Shown here piece after piece: positions 7,601 through 10,038 of a stretch of DNA of 10,038 nt. The position numbers and the translations under genes are program-made. Every line of letters starts with the position of its first letter. The stretch's first letter is position 1. The notes beneath the pieces were generated by a model. The model saw nothing but the letters and a program-made list of their open reading frames with translations, did not search any database and was not told the origin of the DNA. The stretch spans positions 1 through 10,038 of the forward strand of contig PSRF01000140.1 of assembly GCA_003175865.1 (NCBI GenBank). The letters run 5' to 3'. The stretch is from Blastocatellia bacterium. Its GTDB lineage: Bacteria; Acidobacteriota; Blastocatellia; Pyrinomonadales; Pyrinomonadaceae.

Positions 7601-9450
7601 TTGCGCGTGGCAAGACTGAATGGGAAATCACGTTTGATGCAATGTCAGACGGCATTTTCATTTTCGACAGGGACGGAGAACTCAAACGGGTAAATCGTGC
7701 AGGAGCAGCAATGGAGGCTGTACATCCACGAGCGCTGCTTGGTCGAAAGTGCTGCGACATTCTGCGCACGAGTGACACTAAAAAATGTATTGTCGAGCAG
7801 GCGATCGCCGACAGTCGCAGCGTGACTGTAGAAATAACACCGACCAGATTAAATCGTCCGCTACTTGTAACGATTGAACCAGTGCTCGATGACGGAGATA
7901 AGGCGATGGCAGTCGTGTGCACGGCACGTGATCTTTCCGAGCTGCGGAAAGTACAAGCTGTCGCTCGCGAACATCAGTCTCTATTGACCAACATTCTGGA
8001 GAGTGCAAGGGAATCGATCTACGCAGTCGATACGAAGGGTTACTTCAAATGGTGCAACAGCGCCACATTGAAAGGACTGGGTTACCAGCGTAGTGACTTC
8101 ATTGGCCGGCATCTGCTCGAGATGGTCTATGAAGCGGATCGTGAGCTTGTCCAAAGCAAGTTGGAAAAAGCGTTAAGTGGCCTACCGCAAACTTATGAGA
8201 TGCGTTACTTCGCTTTCGACGGTCGCATTCGTCATGCGCGTGTAGACAATTCACCCCTTGTTGTCGAAGGACGTTGCACCGGCGTACTGGGAATTGCGCG
8301 CGATATCACAGAACAGAAAGAAGAGCGCGAACGCGCAGCACGAGCAGACAAATTACGAGCGCTGGGTCAACTCGCTTCCGGAGTCGCGCATGACTTCAAC
8401 AACTCGCTTGCTGCTATTCTGGGTAGAGCACAATTAATGCGACGCCAGGTTTCTGACAGTGCGATTGTGCGCAACCTCGACATCATCCAAACAGCAGCAG
8501 AAGATGCGGCAGCGACAGTGCGTCGAATCCAAACGTTCGCACGTAAATCACCGGTCAAAGAATTCGAACTGCTCGATGTGCGCAGTCTTTTGCACGACGC
8601 AATTGAAATCACGCGTACGCGTTGGGAAAACGAAGCGCGATTGCGCGGGCTTGAATACAACGTCACACTCGACGCGAAACCGAGTCAACACACGTATGGT
8701 TCAGCATCTGAACTTCGCGAAGTATTTGTGAACCTAATCGTCAATGCCGTCGATGCTATGCCACAAGGTGGCAAACTTGCGATTGCCTGCCAACTCCAAA
8801 ACGAGCGACTTTGTCTCCAGTTCACGGACAATGGGATGGGAATGCCCGAAGACATTCGGCAGAAAATTTTTGAACCGTTCTTCTCGACAAAAGGTGCGCA
8901 CGGCACAGGTCTTGGTCTGTCGGTCAGTTACAGCATCATCGAACGTCACGGTGGCACGATCAGTGTTAGCTCAGAAGCAGGAAATGGGACATCGTTCACA
9001 ATTGAGCTTCCGGCAGTGCACAGCGAACTGTCAACGAGTGCGGCAGAACTACTGGTCAATGAAATGCCGTCGCTGAAAATACTGGTAATCGATGATGAAG
9101 AGTCTGTGAGGGAAACGTTGGCGGAGATGTTGCTGGCAGGAAATCATCGAGTGACACTGTCGAATGGCGGCGAGGACGCAATTGAGAAGATCGTAGGAAC
9201 TCGATTTGATTTTGTGTTTACAGATCTCGCTATGCCCGAAATGGATGGTTGGGAAACTGCGCGCGCGATTCGCAGCTATCAACCTGATATCAAGATTGTG
9301 TTGGTGACTGGCTATGGACCATCAACGCGACCTCCTGATGGTGAAGAGCATCTCGTTGATGGAATTATCGGTAAGCCCTTTGACTTCACGCAGGTGAACA
9401 CAACGCTGAGTTCGATTTGGGCGAAGAGCGGTGAACTTCAGAACGCGTAG
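4675..9450 (+). CDS. Soluble hybrid sensor histidine kinase, REC-PAS4-GAF2-PAS2-HisKA-HATPase-REC
   Basis: 1591-residue phosphorelay kinase without membrane segments, so cytosolic. Domains: REC1 (about 8-126, phospho-acceptor D58); PAS1-4 (about 134-247, 258-372, 383-497, 508-622) with exit motifs D[VLI][TS]E at 242, 367, 492 and 617; GAF1 (about 634-797); GAF2 (about 806-970); PAS5 (about 980-1089); PAS6 (about 1100-1213); HisKA with phospho-acceptor H1239 in AHDFNN; HATPase (about 1340-1446) with N-box N1353/N1357, DNGMGM (1385-1390), FEPFFSTK (1399-1406) and GTGLGL (1410-1415); REC2 (about 1467-1582) with D1517, T1545 and K1567. REC2 is canonical, whereas REC1 has Leu111 where the conserved Lys is expected. 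Signals are unknown; PAS and GAF domains bind small ligands or cofactors. ATG 4675 was chosen because REC1 begins eight residues later; an in-frame TTG at 4618 would add 19 residues of poor domain character. It is not overlapped with the VWA genes and has its own candidate promoter. Confidence 0.95.
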   Translation: MSPNSDRGRVLIVDDDRRVLDLLIDLLNEEGYELLSAVDGEEGFELASSSEPDLVISDVVMPVVDGLELCRRLKEDPRTANVPVLLISGTRRSDDDDLQGLYAGADDYLELPFRNDELLVKVARLVERHRIERHYREIVEQAADIIYTRDMDGYITSMNASGARFFGLTAQQMVGLHLRDLIGAESAESDVLQTKQHESSEAVRSTYTLNDAKGEQRHLEGVITVQRDRNGRAQAVRGVVRDVTEQKLAQKALKESEERYRHLIESSPDAIVVHSDGKFDYLNPAAKRLLGATSEDQLVGQSILTVVHPDYHQQVKNRVSQSISLETPTALTEQKCVRLDGEEIDVEVAGIPFVSGGKTAVQAVFRDVTERRRAEASIRESEVRYRELFENANDIIYTHDLAGNFTSLNRTGERITGYSREEALAMNVADVIAPDYFALAREMMKQKANEKSSTVYELDIIAKDGHRVRLEVSTRLIYRDGKPVGIQGIGRDLTERKHSEQALLETQAFFNSFMDNSPAVAFMKDAEGRYVYVNKPFERLFGKPLSYLRGRTSFDWLPHPLAEETHKHDLDVLMTGIPQEVVETVPLEDGTPHHWLVFKFPTRDSAGNKFVAGVGVDISERRRVEEKLAQQAQREAMTHRISQAIRCSLDSHEIYQTAVKELGSYLNVDRCSLFMRNDRAQSATNVAEYHADGVIPAASDFALSHLQALITALDQTGVLAFPDAAHDERITELYTNILSKANVQSIMYVAIRVGDDVPAAFALSTTRTIRDWNEADIELAKAVADQTGIAIRQAELYQRAETTSMREALVNRLTMVIRASLRMPEVLSTATRELGRALETSRVHLCLYDASSSSYSLQHEYLAEGCASLRDLKVTYDDPLARQLLCSTQALIIDDALNYSGETEEFTAYVREHALQLGLRSQINYPLIVKDEFRGVLCIQQTDRIRHWTEDEVALVEALAERLAIGMAQAELFEMVARGKTEWEITFDAMSDGIFIFDRDGELKRVNRAGAAMEAVHPRALLGRKCCDILRTSDTKKCIVEQAIADSRSVTVEITPTRLNRPLLVTIEPVLDDGDKAMAVVCTARDLSELRKVQAVAREHQSLLTNILESARESIYAVDTKGYFKWCNSATLKGLGYQRSDFIGRHLLEMVYEADRELVQSKLEKALSGLPQTYEMRYFAFDGRIRHARVDNSPLVVEGRCTGVLGIARDITEQKEERERAARADKLRALGQLASGVAHDFNNSLAAILGRAQLMRRQVSDSAIVRNLDIIQTAAEDAAATVRRIQTFARKSPVKEFELLDVRSLLHDAIEITRTRWENEARLRGLEYNVTLDAKPSQHTYGSASELREVFVNLIVNAVDAMPQGGKLAIACQLQNERLCLQFTDNGMGMPEDIRQKIFEPFFSTKGAHGTGLGLSVSYSIIERHGGTISVSSEAGNGTSFTIELPAVHSELSTSAAELLVNEMPSLKILVIDDEESVRETLAEMLLAGNHRVTLSNGGEDAIEKIVGTRFDFVFTDLAMPEMDGWETARAIRSYQPDIKIVLVTGYGPSTRPPDGEEHLVDGIIGKPFDFTQVNTTLSSIWAKSGELQNA

Positions 9451-9463
9451 TTAAAACAATTGA

Positions 9464-9575
9464 GCCTCCTTGGGGTGCGACGGCCCGGCGTCGCTTTGTT
9501 ATTGGGACAACCTCAGTGAAATTCGAGAGTCTCACGATAACAAAGCGACGCCGGGCCGTCGCACTCCAAGGAGGC
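9464..9575. repeat. 39-bp near-perfect inverted repeat, probable two-way terminator, REPIN-like
   Basis: The arms 9464-9502 and 9537-9575 match as reverse complements at 38 of 39 positions, around a 34-nt spacer. The repeat begins 13 bp after the hybrid kinase stop and ends 4 bp before the stop of the convergent minus-strand gene, so it fills the gap between converging transcripts. Four Ts follow the structure in each direction, consistent with bidirectional termination. Each arm also holds its own small palindrome, GCGACG/CGTCGC around a 6-nt loop (9477-9494 and 9545-9562). Two inverted palindromic units with a spacer is the REPIN layout, so it may be an interspersed repeat that has taken a terminator role. 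Dispersal in the genome is not visible here. Confidence 0.8.
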
Positions 9576-9579
9576 CCTT

Positions 9580-10038
9580 TTAGTTGTAGCTCATTATGCC
9601 GGCGCTCGCCGTGAAGCCAACTCCAAAGCCAACGATGATTGTCGGTCCTGTCCAGTCGCCCTTCTCTGCCAGCATAAAGCCTGTTGAAGCGCTTGAGAGA
9701 TTTCCATAGCGCTGCAGAACCTGGTAAGAGCTGTGCACTTTCGACGAATCAGGTTCGAGTTCGAGTTGTGTGCAAACACCATCCAGGATTTTTTTGCTGC
9801 CGGTATGAATCAGGCAATCGTCAACCTGATCTAGATCGGAAACAGGTGACTCCGGATGTCGAAGCACGTTCTTCACGGTCGTTACCGCATAGTGAGCACC
9901 GCGTACTGGAACACTTGGCTGCATGAAGTACTGAGGTCTACCCTTCAAAAACGGGTGTGAACTATTACTGACCATTGTGAGCAGGTTCATATCGTTCGGC
10001 TCATCGTTGGTCAGGTGGGAGATTGGTCCAAAAGCTGG
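9580..10038 (-). CDS. FabH/type III polyketide synthase-like condensing enzyme, C-terminal part
   Basis: The minus frame is open from the window edge to TAA at 9582-9580, giving 152 residues of the C-terminal half of a thiolase-fold condensing enzyme. The visible catalytic pair is His at fragment residue 78 (in IHTGSKKILDG, codon 9807-9805) and Asn at 113 (in RYGNLSSAS). These match the chalcone/stilbene synthase and FabH His and Asn that assist decarboxylative condensation. A C-terminal GFGVG (137-141) resembles the GFGPG loop of type III polyketide synthases, with Pro replaced by Val. The nucleophile Cys lies in the missing N-terminal half. Family members join malonyl units to acyl-CoA or acyl-ACP starters; the product cannot be inferred. 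FabH-like and type III PKS assignments are both open, with the latter slightly favoured by the RYGN and GFGxG motifs. An internal ATG at 9990 is not the real start, since coding continues upstream. Confidence 0.85.
   Translation of the reverse strand, partial: PAFGPISHLTNDEPNDMNLLTMVSNSSHPFLKGRPQYFMQPSVPVRGAHYAVTTVKNVLRHPESPVSDLDQVDDCLIHTGSKKILDGVCTQLELEPDSSKVHSSYQVLQRYGNLSSASTGFMLAEKGDWTGPTIIVGFGVGFTASAGIMSYN

Noticed and set aside
7512..7922. 136-residue minus-strand frame inside the hybrid kinase
   Set aside because: Low-complexity Ser/Arg-rich translation with no family resemblance; a shadow of the GAF2-PAS5 coding sequence.
9684..9926. 80-residue plus-strand frame at the right end
   Set aside because: Antisense to the condensing enzyme, whose catalytic His and Asn motifs show that the minus strand is coding.
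1..10038. Defence island, prophage or transposon
   Set aside because: No nuclease, integrase, transposase, phage structural or toxin-antitoxin gene and no CRISPR-like direct repeats were found; all long genes are signalling or metabolic.

Overview
The window looks like a chromosomal segment from an Acidobacteriota bacterium, possibly a Blastocatellia/Pyrinomonadaceae-type lineage. Three things point there: two adjacent secreted proteins of the 'VWFA-related acidobacterial domain' type, a transmembrane Ser/Thr kinase carrying a TolB-N/FlgO-like domain and TPRs, and a base composition near 50% GC judged by eye. The phylum is an inference from gene content. No mobile-element genes, rRNA, tRNA or CRISPR array were seen.

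Layout: (1) 2090-1, minus strand: a Hanks-type Ser/Thr protein kinase, cut off at its C-terminus by the window edge. (2) 2091-2353: the divergent intergenic region, holding a REP-like inverted repeat and possible promoters facing each way. (3) 2354-3364 and 3377-4519, plus strand: two paralogous exported von Willebrand factor A proteins with intact MIDAS motifs, 12 bp apart and almost certainly an operon. (4) 4520-4674: a short gap in which a terminator-like hairpin overlaps a sigma70-like promoter. (5) 4675-9450, plus strand: a 1591-residue soluble hybrid sensor histidine kinase, REC-PASx4-GAFx2-PASx2-HisKA-HATPase-REC. (6) 9451-9579: a near-perfect 39-bp inverted repeat between convergent genes, probably a two-way terminator and possibly a REPIN-like element. 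(7) 10038-9580, minus strand: the C-terminal 152 residues of a FabH/type III polyketide synthase-like condensing enzyme, whose start lies beyond the window.

The window is dominated by signalling: a membrane Ser/Thr kinase, a pair of exported metal-dependent adhesion-fold proteins, and a large cytosolic phosphorelay kinase. No dedicated output regulator (DNA-binding response regulator or Hpt protein) is seen, so the targets of both kinases lie elsewhere. The most notable direct observations are an exact 125-residue period of the first four PAS domains, a 172-residue GAF duplication, loss of the conserved receiver lysine in the N-terminal REC domain only, the promoter/terminator overlap, a possibly leaderless first VWA gene, and the two inverted-repeat elements. 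Nothing here clearly amounts to a new defence or mobile system.
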